From Streptomyces sp. 6-11-2 (GTDB lineage: Bacteria; Actinomycetota; Actinomycetes; Streptomycetales; Streptomycetaceae), in the NCBI RefSeq assembly GCF_006540305.1, contig NZ_BJOR01000001.1:3782001-3846000 (forward strand): a stretch of DNA of 64,000 bases. Direction: 5' to 3'. Of the stretch, positions 35,685-47,165 are shown piece after piece (position 1 is the stretch's first letter; each line of letters starts with the position of its first letter). The notes beneath the pieces are model-generated. The model was not told the DNA's origin and did not search any database. It worked only from the letters and a program-made list of their open reading frames with translations. The position numbers and the translations under genes were made by a program.

Positions 35685-36626
35685 ATGGCCGGGAACAACC
35701 GCCGCATGTCCGGCAAGAAGGGCGCGCAGGTCGGCAGTGGCGGCCAGCGGCGCCGGGGGCTGGAGGGCAAGGGGCCCACGCCCCCCGCCGAGATGCGCAA
35801 GGGTCACGCCAAGCAGCGCGCCGTCCAGGCGAAGACTCGCCGCGCCCAGGGCCGCCCGCAGCAGCGGCGCGGCTCGGGCAGGTCGTCCTCCGAGCTCGTC
35901 GTCGGCCGCAACCCGGTCGTCGAGGCGCTGCGCGAGGGCGTGCCCGCCACCACGCTCTACGTCCAGCAGTTCATCGACAACGACGAGCGGGTCCGCGAGG
36001 CGCTCCAGCTCGCGGCCGAGCGCGGCGGGATCAACCTCATGGAGGCCCCGCGCCCCGAGCTCGACCGGATGACGAACGGGCTCAACCACCAGGGGCTGGT
36101 CCTCCAGGTGCCGCCGTACGAGTACGCGCACCCCGAGGACCTCGCCGACGCCGCCTACGACGAGGGCGAGGACCCGCTGATCGTCGCCCTCGACGGGGTG
36201 ACCGACCCGCGCAACCTCGGCGCGGTCGTCCGCTCCGTCTCCGCCTTCGGCGGGCACGGCGTGGTCGTCCCCGAGCGGCGCGCGGCCGGTATGACCGCGG
36301 GTGCCTGGAAGACCTCCGCCGGCACGGCCGCCCGTACGCCGGTGGCCCGCGCCACCAACCTGACCCGCGCCCTGGAGTCGTACCAGAAGGCGGGCATCAC
36401 GGTGGTCGGCCTCGCGGCGGACGGCGAGGCGGAGCTCGGTGACCTGGACGCCCTGGAGGGGCCCGTCGTCATCGTCGTCGGCAGCGAGGGCAAGGGCCTG
36501 TCCCGGCTGGTCGGCGAGACCTGCGACCTGCGGGTGCGGATCCCGATGCCGGGCGGCGCGGAGTCGCTGAACGCCGGTGTCGCGGCCGGGATCGTGCTCT
36601 ACGAGGCGGCGCGCAGGCGCGCCTGA
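35685..36626 (+). CDS. rlmB: 23S rRNA (guanosine-2'-O-)-methyltransferase RlmB
   Basis: A 313-aa SPOUT methyltransferase. A basic disordered N-terminus (1-70, [11 protein letters not shown]) precedes the substrate-binding domain starting [14 protein letters not shown] and the trefoil-knot domain with [27 protein letters not shown] and [17 protein letters not shown] (motifs 1-3). It methylates G2251 of 23S rRNA in E. coli. The gene follows cysS as in most actinobacteria. Confidence 0.93.
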   Translation: MAGNNRRMSGKKGAQVGSGGQRRRGLEGKGPTPPAEMRKGHAKQRAVQAKTRRAQGRPQQRRGSGRSSSELVVGRNPVVEALREGVPATTLYVQQFIDNDERVREALQLAAERGGINLMEAPRPELDRMTNGLNHQGLVLQVPPYEYAHPEDLADAAYDEGEDPLIVALDGVTDPRNLGAVVRSVSAFGGHGVVVPERRAAGMTAGAWKTSAGTAARTPVARATNLTRALESYQKAGITVVGLAADGEAELGDLDALEGPVVIVVGSEGKGLSRLVGETCDLRVRIPMPGGAESLNAGVAAGIVLYEAARRRA

Positions 36627-36775
36627 CCGGTCGTCCGGAACCGGGTGCGGGTGGTCGAACGGTCGTCCGTGAGATCACCCGCCCGGGTGGAACCGGGCGA
36701 TCCGTACAACCTTGACGCGGTCCGGACAGATCCGACGCGTCACGGCAGTGTCCTAACTCCTCGTCACTCGGTTAG

Positions 36776-38539
36776 ATGAGTGTGGACACCAGAACACCCC
36801 GCACTCCCACGGGGGACCGCTCGTCGGGATACGACGACGCTCCCGCGCTGAGCATGGTGAAGGTGCCGAGCGATCCGGCCCAGGTCATCGTCAACCACGC
36901 GAGTTTCCGCGTGCAGTTGGGCGCCACCTCGCGGCGCGCCCAGTCCCTGCGGATCGCCCGGTACCCCGGCGGCACCGAGAACACCGGCCGCGTGCCCTTC
37001 GCCGCGGGCCGGGCCGGGGCCGCGACCCACCGCCGCCCGGTCGTCTGGAGCGGCAGGTCCGCCCCGGACGACACCGGCGCCCACCGGCTGCTCCAGGCCG
37101 TGCGGAGCGGAAGCGTGTGGTACTCCGAGGAGCCGTCCGCGGACGCCGGGGCCACGCAGGTCATGCCGCGCATCGGCGGCGCGCCGGGCCACGACCCCTA
37201 CGACCTCGAGCGGACGGTCGAGACCCCCGTCGTCGGCGCCCAGCGCACGCCCGGGCCCGGCGCGACCCGGCTGCTGCCGCACATGCGGACCGCGGGCAGC
37301 GCCTACGAGGAGTCCGCCCACGGCCGCGCCGGGTACGGCGGTGCCGGCCACGGCGAGAACGGCTACGGCACCCCGGCATACGACCAACCTCCCTACGGCG
37401 ACGCCGACTTCGCGGACGACGAGCACGACGGGACCGGTGCGTACGACGCGTACGGCGAGCAGGGCGGACACCGGCAGAGCAGGCGCCACGCCGACGATCC
37501 GTCCCGGCACGCGTACTTCCCGGGCCGGCGCATGAACCTCGGCGTCGTGCTGCTCCCGCTGCGCATCTTCCTCGGGTTCATCTCCCTCTACGCCGGCCTG
37601 GGCAAGCTGTGCGACCCGCTGTACTTCGACGGCGGCAAGCGCGGCTCCATGGTCAAGTGGCTCAACACCCTGCACCCCTGGGAAGTCGCCGAGCCGCTGC
37701 GCCAGTTCGCGCTCCAGCACCCCGTCGGCTCCGGGCTCGTCATCGCCTTCCTCCAGGTCGTCGTGGGGATCCTCACGGTCCTGGGCTGCTGGCAGCGGGT
37801 CGCCGCGGGGATCGGCGCGCTGCTGTCGGCCGCGCTGATCGTGACGGTGAGCTGGAAGACGGTGCCCGTCTACGACGCGCCGGACATCATCTACCTCGCC
37901 GCCTGGTCCCCGCTGGTCATCGCCGGCGCGCCCGTGTACTCCGTGGACGGCCGCCTCGCCGCCTCCGCCTGGCGACGGCTCGGACCGCGCTCCGACATCT
38001 GGGAGCTGCGCCGGTTCGTGCTGCGTCGCGGCGCCCTGGTCACGGCGCTCGTCACCGGTCTGACACTGCTCGTCGGCTCGCTGCTCGGGGGCGCCGTCCG
38101 CGACGCCGACCGGGTGGTCGTGCCCGGACCCGGCGAGGCCCCGCGCAACGAGCTGCCCGGCTCGCCGCTCCCGAGGGAGACGGGCGAGCGGCAGCAGAAG
38201 CCGCCGGCGGCGTCGACCCCGCCGACCGCCCGGCACGATTCCTCGGCCGTCCCGTCCCGCGGTCCCGCGAGCGCGCCGGGCGCGACCCGCGAGAGCGGTA
38301 GCGCGACCGGCGGCGTGCCCAGCGAGACCCAGGGCACCGGCCAGACCCCGCCGCGTCACTCCGCCCCGGCGCAGCAGGCACCCAGCACCAGCTCGGGGCC
38401 GACCTCCGGCGGTACCGAGACCGGTGGCAGCACCGGATCGGGCGGTGGCTCCGGGGGACCCAGCTCCAGCGGCGGAGGCTCCAACGGCGGCGGCTCGTCC
38501 TCGGGTCAGCCGGGGCTGGTGGGTGGACTGCTGGGGTAG
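36776..38539 (+). CDS. DoxX-family membrane protein with long disordered ends
   Basis: A 587-aa protein. Residues 1-250 are mostly disordered and rich in Gly/Tyr/Asp (repeats such as GYGGAGHGENGYG). A DoxX domain with four membrane segments follows (about 255-400: LGVVLLPLRIFLGFISLYAG, VIAFLQVVVGILTVLG, IGALLSAALIVTVSW), then another membrane segment near 425-445 and a Ser/Gly/Thr-rich tail. DoxX proteins link to membrane redox or superoxide detoxification; the extensions suggest partner binding at the membrane. The ribosome site is weak. Confidence 0.8.
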   Translation: MSVDTRTPRTPTGDRSSGYDDAPALSMVKVPSDPAQVIVNHASFRVQLGATSRRAQSLRIARYPGGTENTGRVPFAAGRAGAATHRRPVVWSGRSAPDDTGAHRLLQAVRSGSVWYSEEPSADAGATQVMPRIGGAPGHDPYDLERTVETPVVGAQRTPGPGATRLLPHMRTAGSAYEESAHGRAGYGGAGHGENGYGTPAYDQPPYGDADFADDEHDGTGAYDAYGEQGGHRQSRRHADDPSRHAYFPGRRMNLGVVLLPLRIFLGFISLYAGLGKLCDPLYFDGGKRGSMVKWLNTLHPWEVAEPLRQFALQHPVGSGLVIAFLQVVVGILTVLGCWQRVAAGIGALLSAALIVTVSWKTVPVYDAPDIIYLAAWSPLVIAGAPVYSVDGRLAASAWRRLGPRSDIWELRRFVLRRGALVTALVTGLTLLVGSLLGGAVRDADRVVVPGPGEAPRNELPGSPLPRETGERQQKPPAASTPPTARHDSSAVPSRGPASAPGATRESGSATGGVPSETQGTGQTPPRHSAPAQQAPSTSSGPTSGGTETGGSTGSGGGSGGPSSSGGGSNGGGSSSGQPGLVGGLLG

Positions 38540-38579
38540 CCCGCCCCCCGGTTCGCCGTACGGGTGCGGCGCTGTGGGC

Positions 38580-39311
38580 TCACCTCCCCAGCGCCGCCAG
38601 CTCCTTCGCGGCCTCCGTGAGGTCCTTCGCGGTGTCGATGGCGCGCCAGTAGGCGCCCTGGGGGATGGGGAAGCCGGCGAGCCTGCGCTCGCGGGCCAGG
38701 TGCGGGAAGGTGGTGCGCTCGTGGTCGCCGCGCTCCGGGAGGAGGCCGGCGAACTCGGGTGAGAACACGTAGACACCCGCGTTGATCTCGAAGGTCGAGG
38801 GCGGGGCCTCGATGAAGTCCGTGATGTGGCCGAAGCCGTCCGTCCGCACGGCGCCCCACGGGATCCGCGGGCGGGCCAGCGCGAGGGTGGCGACCGCGTC
38901 GCGCTCGGTGTGGAAGTCGGCCATGTCGCGCAGCGAGAACCGGGTCCAGATGTCGCCGTTGGTGGCGTACCAGGGCTGGTCCGGGTGGGGCAGCTGGGCG
39001 GCGGCGAACTTCAGGCCGCCACCGCGGCCGAGCGGCTCCGGCTCCACGACGGTGCAGACACGGAACGGCAGGTCCGCCGACTTCAGCCAGTCCTGGAGCA
39101 CCTCGGCGAGGTGGCCGCAGGACACCACCACGTCCGTCACACCCTCCTCGGCCAGCCAGGCGAGCTGGTGGCCGATGATCGGAGTGCCCGTTCCGGGGAT
39201 CTCGACCATCGGCTTGGGCCGGTCGTCGGTGTAGGGCCGCAGCCGGGAGCCCTGGCCTCCGGCCAGGACGACGGCTTGAGTGGGGCGGGACGCCTCATTC
39301 GGATGGGTCAT
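38580..39311 (-). CDS. Sugar-phosphate nucleotidyltransferase
   Basis: A 243-aa NTP_transferase with the signature VVLAGGQGSRLRPYTDDRPKPMVEI, the VVSCGH strand, a metal-binding Asp in TNGDIWT and EINAGVYVFSPE. It would transfer a nucleotide to a sugar-1-phosphate, giving an NDP-sugar for cell wall or glycan use. It lacks a C-terminal left-handed helix, so it is of the short GDP-mannose or glucose-1-phosphate type. Convergent with the DoxX gene. Confidence 0.88.
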   Translation of the reverse strand: MTHPNEASRPTQAVVLAGGQGSRLRPYTDDRPKPMVEIPGTGTPIIGHQLAWLAEEGVTDVVVSCGHLAEVLQDWLKSADLPFRVCTVVEPEPLGRGGGLKFAAAQLPHPDQPWYATNGDIWTRFSLRDMADFHTERDAVATLALARPRIPWGAVRTDGFGHITDFIEAPPSTFEINAGVYVFSPEFAGLLPERGDHERTTFPHLARERRLAGFPIPQGAYWRAIDTAKDLTEAAKELAALGR

Positions 39312-40185
39312 GCCCGCACTGTACGACCCACGCTTCGGGCCCCGGCCGCCGCCAAGGAATTCCCTGCGCACCGATAACCGACTTCCCGCCCGGATCGGGC
39401 CCTCCGGGCGGGGCGCGGGGGCCGGCCCTCCGGACGGGCGCACGCGGTGGGGCATGTGGACGGGGCGGCGGGGCTTCCGGGCGGGGGTGCGCGGCAGGTT
39501 TTCGGGCGGGAGTGTGGGGTGCCCTTCGGGCAGGAACGTGCGGTCGGGCCTCGCGGTGGGGGAGCAGCAGGCCCGGGGCCGGTTGGCGCAGGGGCGGCCG
39601 TAGGGGCGATCACTGTACGCGCCGCAGGCGTCCGGCGCGGTTGCTCTGCGGTCCGCGCCGAGGGGGTACGGGCCGGTTCAGCGCGGCCTGGTCGGCGCGA
39701 GTCGCCGCCGGGGGCGGGTGCGCCTCGGGGCGAGGCGGGCAGCGGGCCGATGCGGCACCTGAGGCCGAAGGGAGTGGCAGGGCTCTCCACGAGGTCCGCG
39801 GCGCGGGGCCCGGTGGGGCGGGGCGGGTCGGCCCGGCGGGCCCAGGTGTGGGGAGCGGTGTCTGCGCCAGGTCCGGTGGTCGCTGGACCCGGCGTTCGGG
39901 GCGCGCGTCACGAGGGCCGTGTCCGGGCTCGGGGCTGCCCCGCTGCGTTACCCGGCCAAGGCGTGGGCTCGGCCCTCCGCGCTGCCGTGCTGTGCCCTGG
40001 CGTGCCCCCCTCTGCCACATGGGTTCGCCCGGTTTCACTGCCGAGGTGGCCTCGCCCTGGCTCCGGGCCCGCCACAGGCCGCTCCGTGGGTTCACCCGGT
40101 CGCGTCCAGGGCGGGCCCCCGCCCCGCGAGGTGGCCCGCCCCGGACACGAGGGACTCGCTCAGCCGGCCAGGGGGCCGTGGCGTG
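39312..40185. other. Gene-free, G-rich low-complexity region
   Basis: Over 870 bp with no convincing gene. The first half of the plus strand is strongly G-rich with loosely repeated CGGGCGGG and CCTTCGGGC motifs; frames on both strands give low-complexity Arg/Gly/Pro products without domains. It may be a decayed gene or a long spacer. Confidence 0.45.
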
Positions 40186-40641
40186 TCAGTTGTGGGTGGA
40201 CTGGATGCCGGAGGCGAAAGAGGTGTCGCAGACCGGGCGGGCGTAGGACTGGGCGCGGGTGGGGCCGTAGATGCGGACGGCCGCGCGGCCCAGGGTGCGG
40301 GCGATGGAGGCGCAGTGGCCGGCCAGCGACGGCCGGCCGTTGACCGCCTCCTGGAGGTGGGTGAGGACCACGCCCGGGTTCTGGTCCTGCAACTCGGTCA
40401 GCAGCTGGTCGCGCAGCACGTCCTGCGGGGCGCGGGCGCGGGACTTCGCCGGGGCGCCGACGGCCACGGCGTCCGACGCGGCCAGCACCGAGTTCGAGGG
40501 GCTCCCCGACCAGTTGACCCGGGTGACCGCGAGGGTTCCGGAGAGCACCAGGACGACGGGCAGGACGAGGGCGAGGGAGCGGCCGATCCGGCGGGCGGGG
40601 CCCGGGCCGCGTCGCGTGGGGTGGTTGGTGGAGTGCTTCAC
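40186..40641 (-). CDS. Membrane-anchored or secreted protein of unknown function
   Basis: A 151-aa protein. A basic N-terminus and one hydrophobic segment (RSLALVLPVVLVLSGTLAV) act as signal or anchor; the exterior part has two cysteines (GHCASIARTLGRAAVRIYG and ARPVCDTSF). I recall similar small proteins next to msiK in other Streptomyces but know no function. It lies after msiK on the same strand, beyond msiK's terminator. Confidence 0.65.
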   Translation of the reverse strand: MKHSTNHPTRRGPGPARRIGRSLALVLPVVLVLSGTLAVTRVNWSGSPSNSVLAASDAVAVGAPAKSRARAPQDVLRDQLLTELQDQNPGVVLTHLQEAVNGRPSLAGHCASIARTLGRAAVRIYGPTRAQSYARPVCDTSFASGIQSTHN

Positions 40642-40780
40642 GCGAGTGAGGGTAGCGCCCGGTAATGATTTGGCGACATTTAGTCACCCCTTCGGGGGAT
40701 GGTCAGCCCCTCTCTCCCGGATGACGTGTTGACGCACACCGCTCGAAATGTCCGGTGCGCCAGGGTGGTTCGGAGGCATG

Positions 40781-40817
40781 GAGAAGGGCCCCGCGGCCAG
40801 GTCGCGGGGCCCTTCTC
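40781..40817 (-). terminator. msiK terminator
   Basis: A perfect 15-bp stem, GAGAAGGGCCCCGCG with its complement, around 7 bases, 67 bp past the msiK stop. Confidence 0.85.
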
Positions 40818-40884
40818 GTCAACTTGGGTGAATCCCCCGGGGGCGTCCCGAGGTTTCAGCCGTTAGGCGTCAGCCGCGGACGCG

Positions 40885-42021
<1,137 letters not shown>

Positions 42022-42258
42022 GGTGAATGGGCCCCCTTCTACCGGCAGGAACGTGCCGGACGATCCGTTGTAGGAAGGTGGTTGCCACTACGGGTGATTC
42101 CGTTGTGGTTGATGGTGTAGTCCACACGGGTGAACTGGCACAGGACGGTACCCGGCGTTCACCTGGTCTGTCAGCACTTGTGGGCTGGTGAACTTCACGG
42201 AAATTCCTGCCGGGCCGCCTCGGCGACCTGGGTACACTGCACGGACACACCCATACAG

Positions 42259-42336
42259 GCCTCCTTAGCTCAGCTGGTCCAGAGCGGCTGTCTTGTAAAC
42301 AGCAGGTCGTCGGTTCGAATCCGACAGGGGGCTCCA
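42259..42336 (+). tRNA. tRNA-Thr (anticodon TGT)
   Basis: Cloverleaf: acceptor GCCTCCT (42259-42265) pairs with AGGGGGC (42326-42332), D-arm TAGCTCAGCTGG, anticodon stem-loop GCTGT-CTTGTAA-ACAGC, T-arm GTCGG-TTCGAAT-CCGAC, and an encoded CCA (42334-42336). It reads ACA codons. Confidence 0.96.
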
Positions 42337-42339
42337 CAC

Positions 42340-42387
42340 ACGGAGGCCACCCGCACCACGAGGTGCGGGCGGCCTCCGTTCGTTTTT
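42340..42387 (+). terminator. tRNA-Thr terminator
   Basis: A 17-bp stem with one mismatch (ACGGAGGCC..CCCGCACC and its complement) around ACGA, followed by T5 at 42383-42387. On the minus strand it may also end the hydroxylase transcript. Confidence 0.88.
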
Positions 42388-42392
42388 GCAGG

Positions 42393-44039
42393 TCAGGCTG
42401 TTCTGAGCAGCGTCCGTACGACCTGACGCAGCGTCGCCTCGGGGTCCGGCGCGGCGGCTGCCGCCCGCCATGCCACGAACCCGTCCGGGCGGACCAGCAC
42501 GGCTCCGTCGGCCGTCGTGCCGTGGGCTCGCGCCCAGTCGGGTGCCGCTCCGTCCGCGCCGCTGTGCGGGTCGTACGTCAGCTCGGCGCCGACGCGGTAC
42601 GAGTCCAGGCGCACGCCGTCGCTCTCGGCGAGGCGCAGGGCCGCCGTGTGCCAGCCCGCCGTCGACCGGGCGTCGCTCAGCAGCACCAGGGAGCGCTCGT
42701 ACAGGTCGAGCGTCGAGATCCGCGCGCCGCCCCGGCGCAGCCACAGGTGGGGCGCCCGGCTGCCCGGCTCGCCGGTCAGGCGCATCGCCTCCGGCACGAC
42801 CTCCTGGTCCGGCTCGGCGCCCACGACGGCGCCGTGCGGGTAGCGGTAGCCGAGGACGACGTTGAGAATGCCGCCGCGCCTGCCGCCGCCGATGCCGGGG
42901 GCCGGGGCGAAGCCGGGGTGGCTGTGCTCGACGGAACGGGCGGAGGCGCGGGCGCTGGTCGCCGTGGCGACGGGGCGGCGCTCGGTGTCGTAGGTCTCCA
43001 GGAGGCCGGGGCCTGCCCAGCCGCCGAGCACGGCGGCCAGCTTCCAGACCAGGTTGTGCGCGTCCTGGATGCCGGTGTTGGAGCCGAAGGCCCCGGTGGG
43101 GGACATCTCGTGCGCGGAGTCCCCGGCGAGGAAGACCCGTCCGGCCGAGTACCGGTCGGCGACCCGTTCGGCGGCACGCCAGGACGCCTTGCCGGTGATC
43201 TCCACGTCCAGGTCGGGTGCCCCGATCGCGCGGCGGATGTGGCGCTGGATCCGGTCCTCGGTGAACTCCTCCAGCCTCTCGCCCCGCTCCGGGTGCCACG
43301 GCGCGTGGAAGACCCAGTGCTCCTTGTTGTCGACCGGCAGCAGGGCCCCGTCGGCGTCCGGGCCGGTGAGATAGCAGCAGATGAAGCGGCGTTCGCCCAC
43401 CACCTCGGCGAGCAGCTTGGAGCGGAAGGTGACGCTGACGTTGGCGAACAGGTCGCCGGGCCCGCTGTGCCCGATGCCGAGGCGGCGCCGGACCGGGCTG
43501 CGCGGACCGTCGGCGGCGACCAGGTAGTCGGCGCGGACGGTGTACCGCTCGTCGGTGCCCCGGTCCCGTACCACCGCGGTCACGCCCTCGCCGTCCTGCT
43601 CGAAGGACTCCATCTCGTGGGAGTAGCGCAGGTCGCCGCCGAGCTTCCGGGCGCCCCGCAGCAGTTCGGGCTCCAGGTCGTTCTGGCTGCACAGGCACCA
43701 GGAGGTGGGGCTGAACCTGGCGAGGCCGCCGTCCGGGTCGATGTGCTTGAACAGCCACTCGCCCGCCTCGCCGGCCAGGGTGGGCGTCTGGAGGATGCCG
43801 TGGTTGTCCGCGAGCAGCGATGCCGCCGTCTTGATGTCCGGTTCGACGCCGGCCACCCGGAACAGCTCCATCGTCCGCACGTTGTTGCCGCGCCCACGCG
43901 GGTGGATGGAGGTGCCGGAGTGCCGCTCGACCAGCATGTGCGGCACTCCGTGGCGGCCCAGGAACAGGGAGGTGGACAGGCCCACCAGGGAGCCGCCGAC
44001 GATGAGGACGGGTACCCGGTGGTCGGCTTCTTGGCGCAT
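42393..44039 (-). CDS. FAD-dependent polyketide hydroxylase (WhiE ORFVIII-like)
   Basis: A 548-aa class A flavin monooxygenase: N-terminal FAD fingerprint VLIVGGSLVGLSTSLFLGRHG, the DG motif VAADGPRSPVRRRLG, GDSAHEMSPTGAFGSNTGIQ for FAD, and a thioredoxin-like C-terminal domain. It is divergent from the type II PKS operon, exactly as the late hydroxylase is in whiE, and would oxidise the aromatic spore-pigment core. ATG at 44039 has GGAGG five bases upstream; in-frame starts further back would cross the divergent promoter. Confidence 0.88.
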   Translation of the reverse strand: MRQEADHRVPVLIVGGSLVGLSTSLFLGRHGVPHMLVERHSGTSIHPRGRGNNVRTMELFRVAGVEPDIKTAASLLADNHGILQTPTLAGEAGEWLFKHIDPDGGLARFSPTSWCLCSQNDLEPELLRGARKLGGDLRYSHEMESFEQDGEGVTAVVRDRGTDERYTVRADYLVAADGPRSPVRRRLGIGHSGPGDLFANVSVTFRSKLLAEVVGERRFICCYLTGPDADGALLPVDNKEHWVFHAPWHPERGERLEEFTEDRIQRHIRRAIGAPDLDVEITGKASWRAAERVADRYSAGRVFLAGDSAHEMSPTGAFGSNTGIQDAHNLVWKLAAVLGGWAGPGLLETYDTERRPVATATSARASARSVEHSHPGFAPAPGIGGGRRGGILNVVLGYRYPHGAVVGAEPDQEVVPEAMRLTGEPGSRAPHLWLRRGGARISTLDLYERSLVLLSDARSTAGWHTAALRLAESDGVRLDSYRVGAELTYDPHSGADGAAPDWARAHGTTADGAVLVRPDGFVAWRAAAAAPDPEATLRQVVRTLLRTA

Positions 44040-44272
44040 CGATGCCTCCAGGAGCGGGAGTGCGGGTGTGGGGCGCATCGGAGTGTCCATGCCCTCCCGG
44101 AGGCCGTCGTGCGTACGTCCGCGGCACCAATCACCCCTGTGATCACCCGCGTGGTGCACACGAGTCGCGCACCGATCGGGACCGGCTCAGGATCGAGATC
44201 ACGCTGACGTCGCGTCACCCGCGGCCGGCGTTTCCTCTGCCCCGCCAAGCACCGCCAAGGAGACGTACGCAG

Positions 44273-45415
44273 ATGACCGCCATCTCTGAGCGAGTTTCAG
44301 AACCGACCGAGCAGCAGGCCGTGAAACGTGTCTCCCAGTCCGTCTTCGACGGCTCCCTTCTCCGGGTCGTCCTGCTGGTGAACGTCTACGACGGCGCCCA
44401 GCAGCAGTTCCTGGAGGCCTACGAGGAGATGTGCAAGCAGGTCGCGTCCGTCTCCGGGCACGTCAGCGACCAGTTGTGCCAGTCCGTCGAGAACCCCTCC
44501 CAGTGGCTGATCACCAGCGAGTGGGAGAGCGCCCCGCCGTTCCTCGCCTGGGTGAACAGCGAGGAGCACGTACAGATGGTGCAGCCGATGCACAGCTGCA
44601 TCCGGGACACCCGGTCGCTGCGCTTCCACATCGTCCGTGAGACCGGCCACACGGAGGTGGGCGCGGCTTCCGCCGAGCGCCGGCTCCAGGACGCGCCGCG
44701 GATCGGGGACGGTGTGATCCGGCACGCGCTGACCTTCACGGTGAAGCCGGGCAGCGAGCGGAAGGTGGCCCAGATCCTGGCCGACTACGAGCCGCCCGAG
44801 GCGAACGTGGACGGCACCACCCGGCTGTGCCGCACTTCCCTGTTCATGCACGGCAACCGGGTCGTGCGGGCCATCGAGGTGCGCGGCGACCTCCTCGCGG
44901 CGCTGCGGCACGTGGCCCAGCAGCCGCAGATCCGGAAGGTCGAGGAGGACCTCAACCCCTACCTGGAGCAGGACCGCGACCTCAACGACCAGGAGTCCGC
45001 ACGGGTGTTCTTCACCCGGGCGGCGCTGCCCGCGGTGCACCACGTGACGGCCGACCAGGAGAGTCCGGAGGCGGAGCGGCACGCGCTGTACTACCCGGCG
45101 CGGCAGGGCATGGGCATGAAGCTGGCGGAGCTGCTGTCCCATCAGGACGAGCGGGCCGCGGCGGACCCGCACAGCCCGGTGCTGCGCAGCACGGTCTTCG
45201 AGCGGGACGACGTCGTCGTCCGGCTGATCGACATCCGCGGCGGGCTGGACGCCGACCCGGCCGCCGCGCTGGGGCTGGTGGATGCCGCGAAGGTGTCGGA
45301 GCTGACCGGCCTGCTCGACGCGGGCGCCGCCGAGAAGGACAGCGACCTGGCCCGTCTGCTCACCCTCGCCCGTATGGACCTCATCACCGACCGCCGGTCC
45401 GCGCCGGACGCCTGA
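44273..45415 (+). CDS. SchA/CurD-like spore-pigment protein (WhiE ORFI-like)
   Basis: A 380-aa protein with two ABM-like ferredoxin-fold repeats: [22 protein letters not shown] at about 25-45, and [19 protein letters not shown] around 150. The C-terminal third ([18 protein letters not shown]) is the SchA/CurD domain seen only in spore-pigment clusters. The biochemical role is unsettled; cyclisation or chain handling is presumed. First gene of the plus-strand pigment operon, with AAGGAG ten bases before the ATG. Confidence 0.82.
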   Translation: MTAISERVSEPTEQQAVKRVSQSVFDGSLLRVVLLVNVYDGAQQQFLEAYEEMCKQVASVSGHVSDQLCQSVENPSQWLITSEWESAPPFLAWVNSEEHVQMVQPMHSCIRDTRSLRFHIVRETGHTEVGAASAERRLQDAPRIGDGVIRHALTFTVKPGSERKVAQILADYEPPEANVDGTTRLCRTSLFMHGNRVVRAIEVRGDLLAALRHVAQQPQIRKVEEDLNPYLEQDRDLNDQESARVFFTRAALPAVHHVTADQESPEAERHALYYPARQGMGMKLAELLSHQDERAAADPHSPVLRSTVFERDDVVVRLIDIRGGLDADPAAALGLVDAAKVSELTGLLDAGAAEKDSDLARLLTLARMDLITDRRSAPDA

Positions 45416-45456
45416 CGCATCCCGAAGCCGACGTACCACACCACCGGAGGAACGAC

Positions 45457-45900
45457 GTGATCAAACCCAGGCCCAGGATCGTGGAGCTCGGCGAGACCGA
45501 GCCCAACACGAAGCGCGGAGGCGATCTGCGCGCCATGCTCACCCCGGCCACGGTCGGTTCCACCAGCGGCTTCATGGGCGTGGCCATCGTGCAGCCCGGC
45601 GACCGCATCGGGGAGCACTACCACCCGTACTCCGAGGAGTTCGTGTACGTCGTCTGCGGCGACCTCGAGGTGGACCTGGACGGCGAGCCGCACCCGCTCA
45701 GGCCGGAACAGGGTCTGATGATCCCCGCCTACATGCGCCACCGCTTCCGCAACGTGGGCGACGTGGAGGCGCGGATCGTCTTCCACCTAGGGCCGCTGGC
45801 CCCGCGCCCGCAGCTCGGCCACGTCGACACGGAGGGCACCGAGCCGGCGGCGGCCGGCGCGGAGGCGCCGGCGGCGGGCGTGGCAGAGGTCCGATCATGA
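45457..45900 (+). CDS. Cupin protein (WhiE ORFII-like)
   Basis: A 147-aa single-domain cupin with metal ligands in [15 protein letters not shown] (motif 1, His-His-Glu) and PAYMRHRF (motif 2), and an Ala-rich tail. In type II PKS pathways such cupins act as cyclases or oxygenases on the nascent polyketide. GTG start with GGAGG six bases before. Its stop overlaps the KS-alpha start (ATGA, 45897-45900). Confidence 0.88.
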   Translation: MIKPRPRIVELGETEPNTKRGGDLRAMLTPATVGSTSGFMGVAIVQPGDRIGEHYHPYSEEFVYVVCGDLEVDLDGEPHPLRPEQGLMIPAYMRHRFRNVGDVEARIVFHLGPLAPRPQLGHVDTEGTEPAAAGAEAPAAGVAEVRS

Positions 45901-47165
45901 CCAGGAGGGTGGCGGTCACCGGCATAGGCATCGTGGCGCCGGGCGGGATCGGCGCCCCCGCCTTCTGGGACCTGCTGGCGAACGGGCGCACCGCGACGCG
46001 GGGCATCACGTTCTTCGACCCGGCCGGTCTGCGGTCCCGGATCGCCGCCGAGTGCGACTTCGACCCGGCGGCCTCGGGGCTGGACGAGGAGCAGGTCGCG
46101 CGCTGCGACCGCTACATCCAGTTCGCCCTGGCCGCCGGCCAGGAGGCGGTGTCGGACTCCGGACTCGACCTCGCCGGGGAGAACCCCTGGCGGGTCGGGG
46201 TCTCGCTGGGTACCGCGGTCGGCGGCACCACCCGGCTGGAGAACGACTACGTCCTGGTCAGCCACGGTGGCGAGCGCTGGGACGTGGACCACGAGCGGGC
46301 CCGGCCGTATCTGGAGCGGGCGTTCACACCGAGCACGCTGGCCTCCACGGTGGCCGAGCGGTTCGGGGCCCGCGGGCCGGTGCAGACCGTCTCCACCGGC
46401 TGCACCTCCGGGCTCGACGCGGTCGGCTACGCGCTGCACACCGTGGAGGAGGGGAGGGCGGACATCTGCATAGCCGGAGCGTCGGACTCGCCGATATCAC
46501 CGATCACCATGGCGTGCTTCGACGCGATCAAGGCGACGTCGCCGAACAACGACGACCCCGCCCACGCCTCCCGCCCCTTCGACAACGCCCGTGACGGGTT
46601 CGTCATGGGCGAGGGCGGCGCGGTGCTCGTCCTGGAGGAGCTGGAGCACGCCAGGGCCCGCGGCGCCCACGTGTACTGCGAGCTCAGCGGCTACGCCACG
46701 TTCGGCAACGCGTACCACATGACCGGACTGACCAGCGAGGGCCTGGAGATGGCGCGGGCGATAGAGACCGCGCTGGACCACGCCCGCCTGGACGGCTCCG
46801 CGATCGACTACGTCAACGCGCACGGCTCCGGCACCCGCCAGAACGACCGGCACGAGACGGCGGCGGTGAAGCGGGCGCTGGGCCACCACGCCTACGACAC
46901 CCCCATGAGCTCCATCAAGTCGATGGTGGGCCACTCGCTCGGGGCGATCGGGGCGATCGAGGTGGTGGCCTGCGTGCTGGCCCTGGCCCACCAGATGGTC
47001 CCGCCGACCGCGAACTACGAGACCCCCGACCCCGAGTGCGACCTGGACTACGTCCCGCGGGTCGCCCGTGAGCGGAAGCTGGACAGCGTGCTCTCCGTGG
47101 GCAGCGGATTCGGCGGCTTCCAGTCCGCGGTGATCCTGACCCGGCAGAGGGAGAGGACACGATGA
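45897..47165 (+). CDS. Type II PKS ketosynthase alpha
   Basis: A 422-aa condensing enzyme with nucleophile Cys169 in [14 protein letters not shown] and the two histidines in [14 protein letters not shown] and [10 protein letters not shown], all intact. With the chain-length factor downstream it builds the poly-beta-ketone backbone of the spore pigment from malonyl-ACP. The start overlaps the cupin stop and its own stop overlaps the KS-beta start, which ensures equal amounts. Confidence 0.95.
   Translation: MTRRVAVTGIGIVAPGGIGAPAFWDLLANGRTATRGITFFDPAGLRSRIAAECDFDPAASGLDEEQVARCDRYIQFALAAGQEAVSDSGLDLAGENPWRVGVSLGTAVGGTTRLENDYVLVSHGGERWDVDHERARPYLERAFTPSTLASTVAERFGARGPVQTVSTGCTSGLDAVGYALHTVEEGRADICIAGASDSPISPITMACFDAIKATSPNNDDPAHASRPFDNARDGFVMGEGGAVLVLEELEHARARGAHVYCELSGYATFGNAYHMTGLTSEGLEMARAIETALDHARLDGSAIDYVNAHGSGTRQNDRHETAAVKRALGHHAYDTPMSSIKSMVGHSLGAIGAIEVVACVLALAHQMVPPTANYETPDPECDLDYVPRVARERKLDSVLSVGSGFGGFQSAVILTRQRERTR

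Noticed and set aside
39447..40343. 298-codon plus-strand open frame in the G-rich spacer
   Set aside because: Composition is Gly/Arg/Pro low-complexity, there is no ribosome site, and it runs into the gene on the other strand.
42259..42336. tRNA-Thr as an attachment site for the pigment island
   Set aside because: No integrase and no repeat of the tRNA 3' end was found near 57.8 kb or elsewhere to the right.
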